Assembly (NCBI GenBank): GCA_033064195.1
Contig: JARBJD010000186.1
Coordinates: 1-64,000 of the forward strand
DNA: 64,000 bases
Direction: 5' to 3'
DNA from: Blattamonas nauphoetae
Taxonomy: Eukaryota; Preaxostyla; Oxymonadida
Shown: positions 54,151-64,000 of the stretch, one piece after another
Layout: every line of letters begins with the position of its first letter
Numbering within the stretch: position 1 is the stretch's first letter
The notes under the pieces: generated by a model
Told to the model about the DNA's origin: nothing
The model's input: only the letters and a program-made list of their open reading frames with translations
Database searches by the model: none
Made by a program: the position numbers and the translations under genes

Positions 54151-56715
54151 TTATTGATAAGGTAGATTCGTGACAGAATGGTTGCCCAGCTTCTTGACCA
54201 ATCGAGTGCTTGGAGTCCGTGTACCATATGGTCGATTCAGTAGTACTTCATCATCAGATTCTGATTCATTCTCTGTCCGTCTTTGCGGCCTCTTAAATTT
54301 GGTGATTTTGCTCAGAATTGAGTTGATCTCTTCAGGAGATATCGACTCACTGGATGTGTCCGTCTTCATGGCTAGGAGGAGAGCATTACGTCGCTCGACA
54401 CGACATAGCGTATCGTGTTTTGTCGGACATTCTGAGACGGGAGTCTGTTCCGGATATGATCTGATCACTCTTGGAGGCGTAGATTTTGGCTTCACAAATT
54501 GGACAATTGTCCACAGGTTGAGAGGAAGACATGCAAATGGCGAAGCGTATACACAGCCATTTTCGACTTTAAAATTCAGAAAATCTTTGATGCGTGGGAG
54601 GGTGTACGTCTCAAAGAGTTCTGTTGACTCAATTTCCACCAAATGGAAACTGTGTGAAGGCGGAATATGTTTCAGTTTGATCTGTGAACGAAAAAAGTCG
54701 ATAAGTTGTTGAACTGTCGTAATTGAGTTGTCAATTTTGGATGATCGGAGACAGCTTGCGAGGACTCCGAAGGCTCCGTCGCAGACGCACTTCCCATGCC
54801 CCTCGCAAAAAAAGGCGACTGATACCGTGCATTGGGGTAGATAGGCTTGTAATCCAAAGAAAACAAAATGGAGAAAAGAGCCGGAACGAAAATGAGGGCC
54901 AGTATCGGACCAAAGATATAGGTGGGTGAGAGAACGAAAGTCAGACATGAGAAGGAGATCTCTGAAGCAATGGATGACATGTTGTGTGTCATGATTTAGT
55001 GTTTTCGAGAGGAAGTGGAAATATCGAATTTGGTGGGTTTGATCATCTTGTTTTGTGAACAGTGCAAAACCAAGATGGGATATTTGCTGTTTCTTATAAA
55101 AATCTTTGGAATGTTGTTCAGGGGAGACGCACAGGCGCCAATTTTCTTTGAAATCAAAGACGAGCAGTCCTTGTCCCTTTTGGAGTTGTTCCACTTGAGA
55201 ATGATACGAGTCTCTTGTTATTCTCGCTTGTTCCTTGTGGTCTTCGAGAATTTGTTTCTCTCTTTTCTCTCCTTGCGAGAGTTCTCTTCCTTGACTGTGA
55301 AGTGATGATTCCTGCCGCTTCAGTTGATCCAGTCTTCCGCAACGATTGCATATATCCGTCCTCCTTCTTGGTTTTGAGAGATGCTTGCAAAATCGGCGAA
55401 ATGACGATTTCGAGATTCGATTTGCTGGATGTTCTTGACAGTACAACTGATGTAGGTTTTTTTTTGAGAATCATTGAGAGTTCGAGCCGACCATTTCCAT
55501 TTATATCTGTCTGTATTGAATTTTTTGGGGAGATTGTCATGGTCCCTTGATTGTTCTTGTCGGACCGCTTCTTCAACGAATTCAGGTTTTGTTTTTTTTG
55601 TTTGTGCTGTACACGATTCCACTGAATGTTTGTGAAGGAATGTGTGGACCAGTATCTGTGTTTCCACGGGAATTGAATGTCTGGATTGGTTTTGGATTGG
55701 TGATCTTTCTGGTGGGTATAAATTCCGGCGCTTCAAACGATATGGATGGCGTAGAGTGTTTTGATCTATACCAAATCGGTATTTTTTGAAGTCTTCAAAG
55801 GTGAAGACTTGCAGAAGAGCAGTGAGCAGGAGAACTTTGGAGTGCTTGGACATTGATAAGAATGCGAGACGAAGTTGTTTCATTAGGCTGTCGAAGGATT
55901 CTACTTGAAGAGAATAAGAAGTTAGAAATGACAGAAATAAACCAAGATGTTTGCGACGAAGGGCATCTTCCACTTTCTTTCCTTCTGATGTGTGTTCATA
56001 GTGGAGTCACCAATCGGTGTCCTGTCACCAATTGGTGCTTTTTTCTTGAAAAATCACTATTGGTCAAACTAAGAAAAAAATAAAATTTTAGAATTTTCCT
56101 CCCACCCGATCCCGAGAAAACCTCAAAATACCTTTAACGTTACTAATGCACACATTTTTTTCAACTTTTTGCCCTCATTTCTCCACAACCAGCCATCCGT
56201 TTTGAATCAAACAAAAGGCATTAGGGTCGGATAGATCTCGACAAAAAATGAACAAAAAATAAAACGATTTTTTTCCTAAGAATTTTGTGTCGAGAAAAAT
56301 ATGGGTTTTTTTCCATTTTCCCAAATATCCAGAATTTTTTCTCCAAATTTTTTTCAAAATGTTTGTTTCACCAAAAAAACGTTTTTGTGAAAACCTTCAT
56401 CAAAATCGGTTCACTGGTTGTTGAGATATTGCCAAAACGATTTTTTTCATCGGGCAAAAGGGGGTATTTTGAGGTTTTCTCGGGATCGGGTGGGAGGAAA
56501 ATTCTAAAATTTTATTTTTTTCTTAGTTTGACCAATAGTGATTTTTCAAGAAAAAAGCACCGATTGGTGACAGGACACCGATTGGTGACGCCACTATCAA
56601 TCGTAAACTTGAGTAGGGCCTCCGGGTTCAGATGATCGAGTTCTTTCGCTCTATTGATGATCTGTCTGGCACGAGCTTGACTTGTTTTACGTGTTACGCG
56701 ATATTCGGTATTCAT
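54151..56715 (-). pseudogene. Broken DDE-like transposase of E5
   Basis: Three parts on the minus strand: the N-terminus from the ATG at 56715 (MNTEYRVTRKT), a middle part from about 55973 and a C-terminal part down to 54151. The first two are separated by the MITE and a change of frame close to it; the second and third by a frame change at a run of nine T (55457-55465). The C-terminal part has RTDICNRC (a CxxC zinc motif), WSDTGPHFR and EGHGKCVCDGAFG, which look like parts of a DDE-type catalytic core with a conserved GHGK-x-x-CDG word known to me from unclassified eukaryotic transposases. It is probably inactive as it stands. Confidence 0.65.
56001..56594. mobile_element. 594-bp MITE of the E1/E2 family
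   Basis: TIRs of 132 bp (56001-56132 and 56463-56594) flanked by TA. The ends, GTGGAGTCACCAATCGGTGT and the palindrome CACCAATTGGTG, match E2. It has no gene. It inserted into the E5 transposase gene, so it is younger than E5. Confidence 0.92.
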
Positions 56716-56760
56716 TCTGATCAGACCCAAGTTTTGACATCATCCAGATTCTTGCCCATA

Positions 56761-58601
56761 TGAACAAAGCACGTCCGGCAAGACTGGCAATTGTTTCAGG
56801 CAGTATACTGACAATATCTGAAAGCTTAATTAAAGTGTCGTCGGGGACAAGTGCGATTCTAATTTCGCCATCGACGTTCGAGGAATCAACAACTTCATCG
56901 TCAGTTGTGATGAAAAAATGCTCGATCTCGAGTGAAAGTGGCCAGTTTCGTGGTCTTGTGGAAACATCAGCATTTCCAGATTGTGGAGCATGCTGTTCAA
57001 TCTCGATTGTTGGCTGTTCGTTCAACTCGCAGGAAGTTCTCGGAACAGACGGGATTGGCCTCTCACTGACACGAACAGCTCGCAAAAGTGCAGAAGACGT
57101 GGGAATGATCTCCTCATCGCTGATTGGATGCTCGTTTGTGAACTTGAGTTCGATTGGGTCTTCCTGCCTGCCACGCGTTCCGCATTTGGATCAGAAGATG
57201 TTGGGATGTGTTTTATCATTGACAAGCTCGCATTTGTCGGGATCGACGATTCGAGACGTGAACAATGGAGGCTCACTTTTGTGCTCGAATTCCTCCTTCT
57301 CCTCCCTCCTCTCCTCCCCCAACACCGACACCGATCCTTTCATGACTCTCCCCAATGGCACCTACCCATTTGTTGACAATGGCACGGTCTATTCCTTCGA
57401 CGAACAAAGCGGAACCGACTCATCCATCGCGTCCTTCACGCACTGCCGCTTCTCCGGAGACAACTACGTCACAAATGCCCGTCCACTCACTTTCACCGGA
57501 TTCCCAGGCTCCATCTCCATCGTCTCCTGCTTTTTCACCAACTTTATCTTCCACAGCAGTCAGAACCCTTCGTCACCACCTGGACATACAATCGTCATTT
57601 CGCAACGATACTATATTCCTTCCCAACCTGTCACAATTCAGGCTTCGAACTTCACAAATCTCAAAACAGAATGGTATACAGCTGGGATATCCCTCCACTT
57701 TGATGGATCTGCCACAATTGATCACTGCATATTCGAAAAGTGTGGGCCAGTTGCACCTGATGACCCTAACTCGGTTGGCGGGGTGGGTGTCGTGCTCTAC
57801 GGGTCGAGTGGTCTCCTGACAATCACCAATCTCGTGTTCGAGTCTTGTTCAGCCTCGTCTGGAGCTGGTGGGATGGGAGTCACTTCATACGGACCCCTCC
57901 GTCTCTCCGACTGTCTCTTTGACAAATGCTCGTCTCCTGACACTGGATTCGCAACAGGCGGCCTCGTCTTGCTCCTTCGCGGAGACACACCAACTGAAGT
58001 CTCACAAATGAACTTCACAGATTGTCGGAGTCATCCTGACAATGCTGCTTGGGCTGACTATGCTGGGTGTCTCAGATTTGAAGCACTCTGTGACTTCACT
58101 CTGACAGCCATCCACTTTTTGAGATGTTCATCAGGAGGCAATTTTGGATACTCGCAAGGAGGAGCGTTGCTGGGTCTGTTCGAGGACACAAAAACACTGA
58201 CTGTTCGGGACTGTTCTATCGTGGAGTGTTCATCAGAGGATTGTGGCGGAGCTTTCAAAGTTGCTGAATTTGGATCATGTGTGGTCAAGGACTGTCTGGT
58301 GAAGGATTGCATTTCAGGTGAAAGTGGAGCAATCTCTCTTCGACAGACATACTATTTTCAATGGTCAGTCTCACTCACGCGAGTCGCCTTCGTCAACAAC
58401 TCAGTCGGGCAGAATAAAGACTTGTCAGTGTTGATGAACGGTGCAGAGGACACAACTGCTTTTGATGATGTGGATTTGACCTGTCTTGAAGAATATCGAC
58501 CAACACTGTCGATTGAAGATTACTTCACGACGTGTGCAACAAAAAGCATTGGAATGCACATGATTGTCAATCGAGGCACTTCAGAGGAATCGACAGTTTC
58601 A
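56761..58601 (+). CDS. S3 receptor, middle part: beta-helix ectodomain
   Basis: Continues S3 in register after E5. The beta-helix repeats are the most diverged of the three paralogues, with extra segments around the SSQNPSSPPG region. Many N-x-S/T sites and cysteine pairs. The frame is cut again at 58601 by a 476-bp MITE and continues at 59081, where ESTV is followed by SVFDDEF as in S1 (QSTVRVFDDEF). Confidence 0.83.
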
Positions 58602-59077
58602 TAGTACCCGGATAAACCCGTTAAGTCGGATAAACCCGTTACCAACATACCCCACTTCACATTGATCCTTTTATTCTGACGACTGATATGTTGTGTGGAA
58701 AAGAAAGTAATCGGTAGAATTCTGAAATGATTGGTCTCTTGTTCAGTCGTTTGATCGAGGTCTATGGGTCATTTCAAATCGATGAATGACCAGCCACGAC
58801 ACCCTGCATGTGATGCTGAGTACAAAGAGGTTGCATCTCAATGTACCATCCCTTGGACGCCTGGGAAGACATTGGCTAAGTTCCGAGCACATTTCGACTT
58901 ACATTTTTCTCATTCCATTTCACAATCATTCTTTCAACAGTACCTCCTATTTTAAAAATAATGAAGAGAGTAATGAACGGGAAGTGGAAGGATAATTTTA
59001 GTGAAGAGGGGGGACTGCTATGCTCCTGTGGAATGGTTAACGGGTTTATCCACTCTAACGGGTTTGTCCGGGTACTA
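58602..59077. mobile_element. 476-bp MITE in S3 with 3-bp duplication TCA
   Basis: TCA at 58599-58601 and 59078-59080. TIRs of about 40 bp start TAGTACCCGGA and contain AAACCCGTTA twice. No gene inside. A 3-bp duplication is found in Harbinger-like and some CACTA-like elements; the family is not settled. Confidence 0.85.
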
Positions 59078-59080
59078 TCA

Positions 59081-60874
59081 GTGTTTGATGACGAATTCAA
59101 CAAGATTGGGCCTCGGCTGACAGAAGTCGTGGAACTCTCGTTTGATCTACAGACCGGAAGAATGGAATTGGAGGTGAAGTGCAATATGCCGATTGCGTCA
59201 CAGAAATGTGAAGTGACAATTGAAAAGGAAGGAGACACAACAAAAATGAAGGGAGTGATTGAGTTCGTGAATGGGAAGGGCAAACTGACATCGCCGTCTC
59301 CATCGTTCACTTTCGACTTCGCAAAGTCGTACACAATCACATCGATTGTTGGGATTGCTCCCTCTTCGCCTTCATCTCTCTCCGATGCCCTCACATTGCC
59401 GCAAGCAGCGTGGGTGTTCAACATCGCTTCGAATCCATCCTTCACTTCCTTCACAACACCCAAACAGCCACCCACTCTCATCGGAGCCAAAGGTCATCTT
59501 GTCTCAACCGACCAGCCACACGCTTTTATCAGCTTGATGCTCAGCAAAGAAGTGGCCGGATCGTTCGAGATTGTTGTGGAGGAGGAAGGGAAGGATGTCG
59601 CCATCGCTGTTGAGTTCGACGAACCTTCCCTGATGGGTGACTCGTCGAACTTTGTTGTGGTTGGAGAGGATCGTTTGCTGACACACGACACAACATACAC
59701 AATCAAGTCGATCACTCCATCACCTGGAACAACATCACCATTTGTGTGGATGAACGAGACTATCACTTTTCACGTCCCGAAGTCATCGTTTCTACCTCCG
59801 CAAGAACCAAAAAAGGACGATCCAGAAGAGCCCAAGCCAGAAGAACCAGAACCAGTAGACCCAAACAAGAAAGCGCTGTCGAAAGAAATGAAAGCAATGC
59901 TGAGCTGGCTGATTCCTCTCGTCGCGTGCCTGCTGATCGCTCTGCTCCTCGCCCTCGTCATCATCGTTCTGCTCCGTCGCCGAAAGAACAAATTAGCGAC
60001 ATCGCTGAAGGAGATGGAAGAACAGACAGACGACCAAATCGACGAGAAGATCGAAGTTGAGGGATTCGCTCCAGAGAACACGAATGCAGCTGTTCTTCCC
60101 GAAGCAATCAGCCACTCCAACTTCACGCCAGATGACAGCCTCCTCCAGACAGAAGTGGGAGTTCAGCAAGTGTCCAAAAATGATGCGCTTGGGGAGTTGG
60201 TTGAGGTGATGAAATGCAGTGGAGACTTCGCAATCTCGACAACTCAAATGAACACCACACTCTATTCAGTGATCCACGCAGAAAAGAAAGACATTGGGAA
60301 GCGTTCGATTGGTGTGCAGATTGTGAATGGATTGAAGCAGGTTGTTGCTCGTCGAGGACGAAGTGATGTTCTGACTCAACTGTCGCCACACTGGATTCTT
60401 CTTGATTCAGCTGGGAATGTTCACCTGAAACTTGACATGAACTCGACAGAAGCAGAACAGGCAGCACTTTTCGCTCAGAGGCAACAAAACGCTCACGCGA
60501 TGGGAGTGCAAAGAGAGCTGTCTGGGATGGACGGTCTTCGGTGGCGAGCACCCGAAGTGGTTGCTGGAAATGGACAGGTGGATGGCCAGAATGCGTCAGT
60601 TTTTAGTCTTGGCCTGATCTTGTGGGAGATTGAGACTGGTCTTGTTCCGTATGGGGAAGTGGATGCGATTGTTGCTCAGAAGCAGTCTGGGACTGGGATT
60701 GCTCCGAAACTGTCTGATTTGCATGACGACGAGTTCATCGCCTTGCTGACGCGATGTCTGTCAGTGAATCCGAAAGAACGACCAACACTGACTGAAGTTG
60801 GAGAGTTCCTGTCGTCGCACAAAAAGGAATCAGGATTGGATGAGTCTAAGAATGATCTGAAAACCCAAGTTTAA
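59081..60874 (+). CDS. S3 receptor, 3' part: membrane span and pseudokinase
   Basis: Third segment of S3, in register; joined, S3 has 1346 residues. A Pro/Glu-rich linker (EEPKPEEPEPVDP), longer than in S1 and S2, precedes the membrane span, RRRKNK and the kinase-like tail. The same degenerate catalytic motifs are seen (LSPHWILLD, LKLDMN), with RAPEVV and PKERPTLTEV kept. That three paralogues keep the same non-catalytic residues supports a conserved non-enzymatic role. Ends with TAA, where S1 and S2 end with TAG. Confidence 0.87.
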   Translation: MFDDEFNKIGPRLTEVVELSFDLQTGRMELEVKCNMPIASQKCEVTIEKEGDTTKMKGVIEFVNGKGKLTSPSPSFTFDFAKSYTITSIVGIAPSSPSSLSDALTLPQAAWVFNIASNPSFTSFTTPKQPPTLIGAKGHLVSTDQPHAFISLMLSKEVAGSFEIVVEEEGKDVAIAVEFDEPSLMGDSSNFVVVGEDRLLTHDTTYTIKSITPSPGTTSPFVWMNETITFHVPKSSFLPPQEPKKDDPEEPKPEEPEPVDPNKKALSKEMKAMLSWLIPLVACLLIALLLALVIIVLLRRRKNKLATSLKEMEEQTDDQIDEKIEVEGFAPENTNAAVLPEAISHSNFTPDDSLLQTEVGVQQVSKNDALGELVEVMKCSGDFAISTTQMNTTLYSVIHAEKKDIGKRSIGVQIVNGLKQVVARRGRSDVLTQLSPHWILLDSAGNVHLKLDMNSTEAEQAALFAQRQQNAHAMGVQRELSGMDGLRWRAPEVVAGNGQVDGQNASVFSLGLILWEIETGLVPYGEVDAIVAQKQSGTGIAPKLSDLHDDEFIALLTRCLSVNPKERPTLTEVGEFLSSHKKESGLDESKNDLKTQV

Positions 60875-60981
60875 TGCATCACACTCTCCACCTGCACATT
60901 TACTCGTCTTGATTTGGATGACAGCTGGAGAGAAAGATCGGAAATGAAAGCTACTGAGAACAATCAAGTCGTCTCGTATCA

Positions 60982-63900
60982 ATGACACGTCTATCCCTAA
61001 TCGACGAGTCTTCGTCCGCACTGACGATCACGCAGTGCTTCTTCCACAAATGCACGTGCACCGGAAGCTCGACGTGTGGGGGAGCTGTTTGTGTGAGGGA
61101 GACTGGCACGGAATGCACCATCTCGCTGTCGTTCTCTTCCTTCGCTGATTGCAAGAACACTGGTGCAACGGCCTCCAATCTTGGTGGGAGTGTCTTCAGC
61201 GACTCCAAGTCTCAGATCTTCGTGACTGAATGCTTCTTCGAAAACGGAGCGGCTGAGTCTGGCGGTGCCCTTTATGTCACCCACAACTCCAACGTCACTG
61301 TCGTCAACTGTGCGTTCGTCTCGTGCTCTGCTTTCAGTGGAGGTGGAATCCAACTTGTCGATTTCTCGAAGAGTGATGCACCTGATTACAGTCTCTTCTA
61401 CCTCCAATTTCGGGGTTGCTCTGCGACTGATGCCAAGTCAAATGATCTCTTCGTCGCTGGAATGTCCATGGCAAACTTCAATAAGAAAAAAGTTTATCTC
61501 TGCAACTCTACTTCGGGGGTGAAGAATGTCTATCTCGCCACTGGAACAGGTTGGGATATGAGTTCTTTCGTTCCTCAACTCTCATCCACACCGACAGTGG
61601 AAGTGAGTGTGTCGTTCAGTGGAGACATCGCGACAGTGACAGCAGAAGCGAGTGAAGGAGTGAAGGGAACGATGGGGATCTTGCTGGAAGGGCGGAATGT
61701 GCCTCGTCTGGTTCATGTTCAATTTGGGGACAGCACGAAGACATCAACAACGGGAACAGCAGTTGTGTCGTCGGGAGCGAATGGTATTCTTCCACCCGCC
61801 GAGTATGAACTCCGCGCGTCTTCTCTCGCAACAGACTATTTCATCGCAAACTCACTTCATGCTGCGGATTCATCACTTTCGTCGGATGGGAACACCGCAG
61901 ACATTTCTGTTTATGGTTTCAATTTGGGATTTGGGAGTTATTCGATGCTGATCCGAAACGGAGACGACCCTTTCAACATCTCGCTGACTCGCTTGGACTC
62001 GACGATTCTTGTTGGAGAAGCGCCTCTTAATCCAGAGGATGCGGAAGGAAGGCTGGAATGGTCGACAGAATACGAAGTTGAGCTTGTTTTGTGGGTTCCA
62101 CTGGAAGGGGACGAGCAGAGCATGCATTTTGTGGTTCCGATCGCATTCACAACACCAGCTGAACCAGCTCGGATTTGTTCGTGCACCAGAGCTGTTCTGA
62201 ACAAGGACAGAACTGAAGTGACGATCTCGTTGGAAGGGAGGGCCTTGGGTGATTCACTCGGGTCGATTTGGGTGTCATTTGGAGACACTTTCTGGAAATC
62301 GTCGTCGATGCGAAGAATCTCTGAAACACTCTGCGAAGCCGACTTCCTCGTTGCTTCTTCTGAAAGTGTGACACATCTGAAATACAAAGGAGAATACACA
62401 GTCTGCTTGAAACCAGCCGAAACAAGCACACTCCTCGTCGACTCTGGAATCACTGTCCGCGTTCCTGCACCACCTTTGTTCTTCGAAGTGCAGTTTGAGT
62501 TCACGAACTCACTTGGGACAGGATGCATTGCGATCTTGACAGGATCAGATCTGGTGGTTGGGACAGAATACGAAGTGAAACTGAACACATCACACACATT
62601 CTCGATTGTTGTGAAATCGTCGACTCGCGCAGAATCATCGGAAATGCTGATTGGGTTTGAAGGATCACTCGCATATTCCGCAGACATCCTCATCGAATCT
62701 GTCAAACCAACCAACGAGGAAAGCGGAATCGCTCTTCCTCCTTCGATTTTCACTGGACAGACAAAGACTCGTCCGAAAGTGAATGAGATCTTTGTGGATA
62801 CCGAAAAAGGACAAATTCAACAAGCTTGCGGAGATTCGTCTCGTCCTTGCTCGACGATGGATGTTGCGTGGAGGATCATGCGAACACTCGACATCTCACA
62901 ACCGATACTCTATCTGCTAAAAGACAGTTCTCTCTCGTCGCAGATGACGATTGACAATGGAATGTCGGTTCTGATGCAAAATGGGATGAGTTGGAAACCA
63001 GCTCTGAACATTCCATCGTCAGCAGTAGAATCAGCGACATCAGCTCTGATTGTGGTTTCGTCTGCTCTTCTGAACATCCAGAACATCGACATTGTGGTTG
63101 GATCGTCGAAGCCGTCATTCATTCTGATCTCGGCATCGTCGTCGGAAATGATTCTGAAAGATGGATTGATGACAATCACAAGTTCGATAACTGAAAACAG
63201 AATTGAAGTGGAGGAGTTGTGTGCTTGGACGACTGGACTGATTGAACTTGTTGATTCAGAACTAGATGTGATGAACAACAAATTCTTCAACATCTCTCAA
63301 GGAGCGATCAGAATGAAGGGAGGGCAACTGAAAATCGACGCATCGGTCTTCCGCGACAACATCCCGTCCAGCTCGCCATTCCCATCGATTCGTCGCAACA
63401 TTGCGTGTTCTGAAGGTGGGACAATTCAGATTGGAAGTTTGTCAGCTGGCGACGGGTTCGACAATCCATCAGCGTGGATCTCGTCTGATGGTTGTTCGAT
63501 TGAATCGACAGAAGTGAATGCAAACTCTCCTCTCTTCATCCCAACACTCTCTTCTGACTCCACGTCGAAGTTGGACAAGAAGACGAAATCGTTCACGTTG
63601 ACGATTGAAGGAACGATTCTGATTCCGTGTTCGCTGTTCCTGGAAGTGTTCGAAGTGAGAAAAGTTGGAGCAGAAGTCAGCTCAACTCAGATCCCTCTCA
63701 CCGTCGACTCAGCGGAATCGTTCACCGAGACGAAGATCGTCGTCATACTTCCCAGTTCGTCATTCGACACTCTGGACGACTCGCTGGAATGGCGAGGACG
63801 ATTGGTGTATGGACAGAATGAGACAACGACAAACAGTTTTTTGATTCAACTGAACTCGTCTCATCGTGTGCCACCTCCTCACATCACATCGATCGATTGT

Positions 63901-64000
63901 ATGGTTGTGAACTCACTTCAGAACATGTGCAAGATCCGAGTTCGAGGAACAGATTTTGTCGTTGGAACAGAATGTGAAGTGACGCTGAACAACACATTGA
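60982..64000 (+). CDS. S5: large beta-helix surface protein, 5' end missing, runs off the window
   Basis: One uninterrupted frame from the ATG at 60982 to the window edge, over 1000 codons. It starts in the middle of a beta-helix module (LTITQCFFHKCTC), without signal peptide; an in-frame stop lies about 27 bases upstream, so the normal 5' end is missing. After the first module come domains of the type TPTVEVSVSFSGDIATV and ISLTRLDSTILVGEA that also occur in S4, then a new module starting ACGDSSRPCSTM, the same motif as in the E2 cargo. It lies only about 107 bp after S3. Either it is a 5'-truncated paralogue of a giant surface protein, or an upstream exon was missed. The long open frame argues for recent truncation. 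Confidence 0.75.
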   Translation, partial: MTRLSLIDESSSALTITQCFFHKCTCTGSSTCGGAVCVRETGTECTISLSFSSFADCKNTGATASNLGGSVFSDSKSQIFVTECFFENGAAESGGALYVTHNSNVTVVNCAFVSCSAFSGGGIQLVDFSKSDAPDYSLFYLQFRGCSATDAKSNDLFVAGMSMANFNKKKVYLCNSTSGVKNVYLATGTGWDMSSFVPQLSSTPTVEVSVSFSGDIATVTAEASEGVKGTMGILLEGRNVPRLVHVQFGDSTKTSTTGTAVVSSGANGILPPAEYELRASSLATDYFIANSLHAADSSLSSDGNTADISVYGFNLGFGSYSMLIRNGDDPFNISLTRLDSTILVGEAPLNPEDAEGRLEWSTEYEVELVLWVPLEGDEQSMHFVVPIAFTTPAEPARICSCTRAVLNKDRTEVTISLEGRALGDSLGSIWVSFGDTFWKSSSMRRISETLCEADFLVASSESVTHLKYKGEYTVCLKPAETSTLLVDSGITVRVPAPPLFFEVQFEFTNSLGTGCIAILTGSDLVVGTEYEVKLNTSHTFSIVVKSSTRAESSEMLIGFEGSLAYSADILIESVKPTNEESGIALPPSIFTGQTKTRPKVNEIFVDTEKGQIQQACGDSSRPCSTMDVAWRIMRTLDISQPILYLLKDSSLSSQMTIDNGMSVLMQNGMSWKPALNIPSSAVESATSALIVVSSALLNIQNIDIVVGSSKPSFILISASSSEMILKDGLMTITSSITENRIEVEELCAWTTGLIELVDSELDVMNNKFFNISQGAIRMKGGQLKIDASVFRDNIPSSSPFPSIRRNIACSEGGTIQIGSLSAGDGFDNPSAWISSDGCSIESTEVNANSPLFIPTLSSDSTSKLDKKTKSFTLTIEGTILIPCSLFLEVFEVRKVGAEVSSTQIPLTVDSAESFTETKIVVILPSSSFDTLDDSLEWRGRLVYGQNETTTNSFLIQLNSSHRVPPPHITSIDCMVVNSLQNMCKIRVRGTDFVVGTECEVTLNNTL

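Larger units (their letters stand above)
54026..56758 (-). mobile_element. E5: DNA transposon in S3, with a MITE nested inside
   Basis: TA at 54024-54025 and 56759-56760 flanks the element; because of the shared CATATG context the duplication could also be read as up to 6 bp. The ends, TGGGTGAGAGTCTG and inverted TGGGCAAGAATCTG, share a further block (GTCAAAACT) 20 bp in. One minus-strand transposase gene fills it, broken by a MITE (56001-56594). The superfamily is not settled. Confidence 0.75.

Overview
This is a eukaryotic window, most likely from an anaerobic flagellate of the oxymonad type (Preaxostyla, for example a Blattamonas-like organism). The reasons are inference from several signs together: a Polinton, several classes of DNA transposon and a DIRS retroelement in one place, candidate introns of only about 30 nt, and tandem genes for large beta-helix surface proteins with a membrane span and a kinase-like tail. 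I could not test the species. TAG and TAA end paralogous genes at matching places, so the standard code fits.

Layout. 1-5950: the end of a Polinton/Maverick-type element with a protein-primed family B DNA polymerase and small genes, all on the minus strand, running off the left edge. 6267-7597: an array of about ten stem-loops with a 139-bp period. 8511-19345: a 10.8-kb pogo-like DNA transposon (E1) with 261-bp terminal inverted repeats (TIRs), a transposase carrying 41 decapeptide repeats, a decayed region and a 39/40-bp minisatellite. 19524-23947: a related element without a transposase (E2) with 243-bp TIRs, filled with a broken copy of a host surface-protein gene. 25354-27373: a compact 2.0-kb pogo-like element (E3) with its own transposase.

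27829-60874: three paralogous receptor genes on the plus strand (called S1, S2, S3 here). Each encodes about 1320-1346 residues: signal peptide, beta-helix ectodomain, one membrane span and a cytoplasmic pseudokinase. Every one is split by mobile DNA. S1 holds a 2.9-kb hAT-like element. S2 holds a 10-kb Mutator-like element, itself carrying host gene pieces, a DIRS retroelement and a hAT MITE. S3 holds a 2.7-kb element with a nested MITE, and a separate 476-bp MITE. Each insertion has a clean target duplication, and the reading frame on the two sides is in register in all four cases. Between S2 and S3 lies a truncated surface gene on the minus strand (S4). After S3 an open surface-protein frame (S5) runs off the right edge.

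How it fits together: this is a surface-antigen/receptor cluster that acts as a landing zone for transposons. Three of the transposons (E2, the hAT-like element and the Mutator-like element) carry fragments of host genes, two of them fragments of the same kind of surface gene. This suggests Pack-type shuttling of antigen modules. That is inference from sequence and needs copy-number and expression data.
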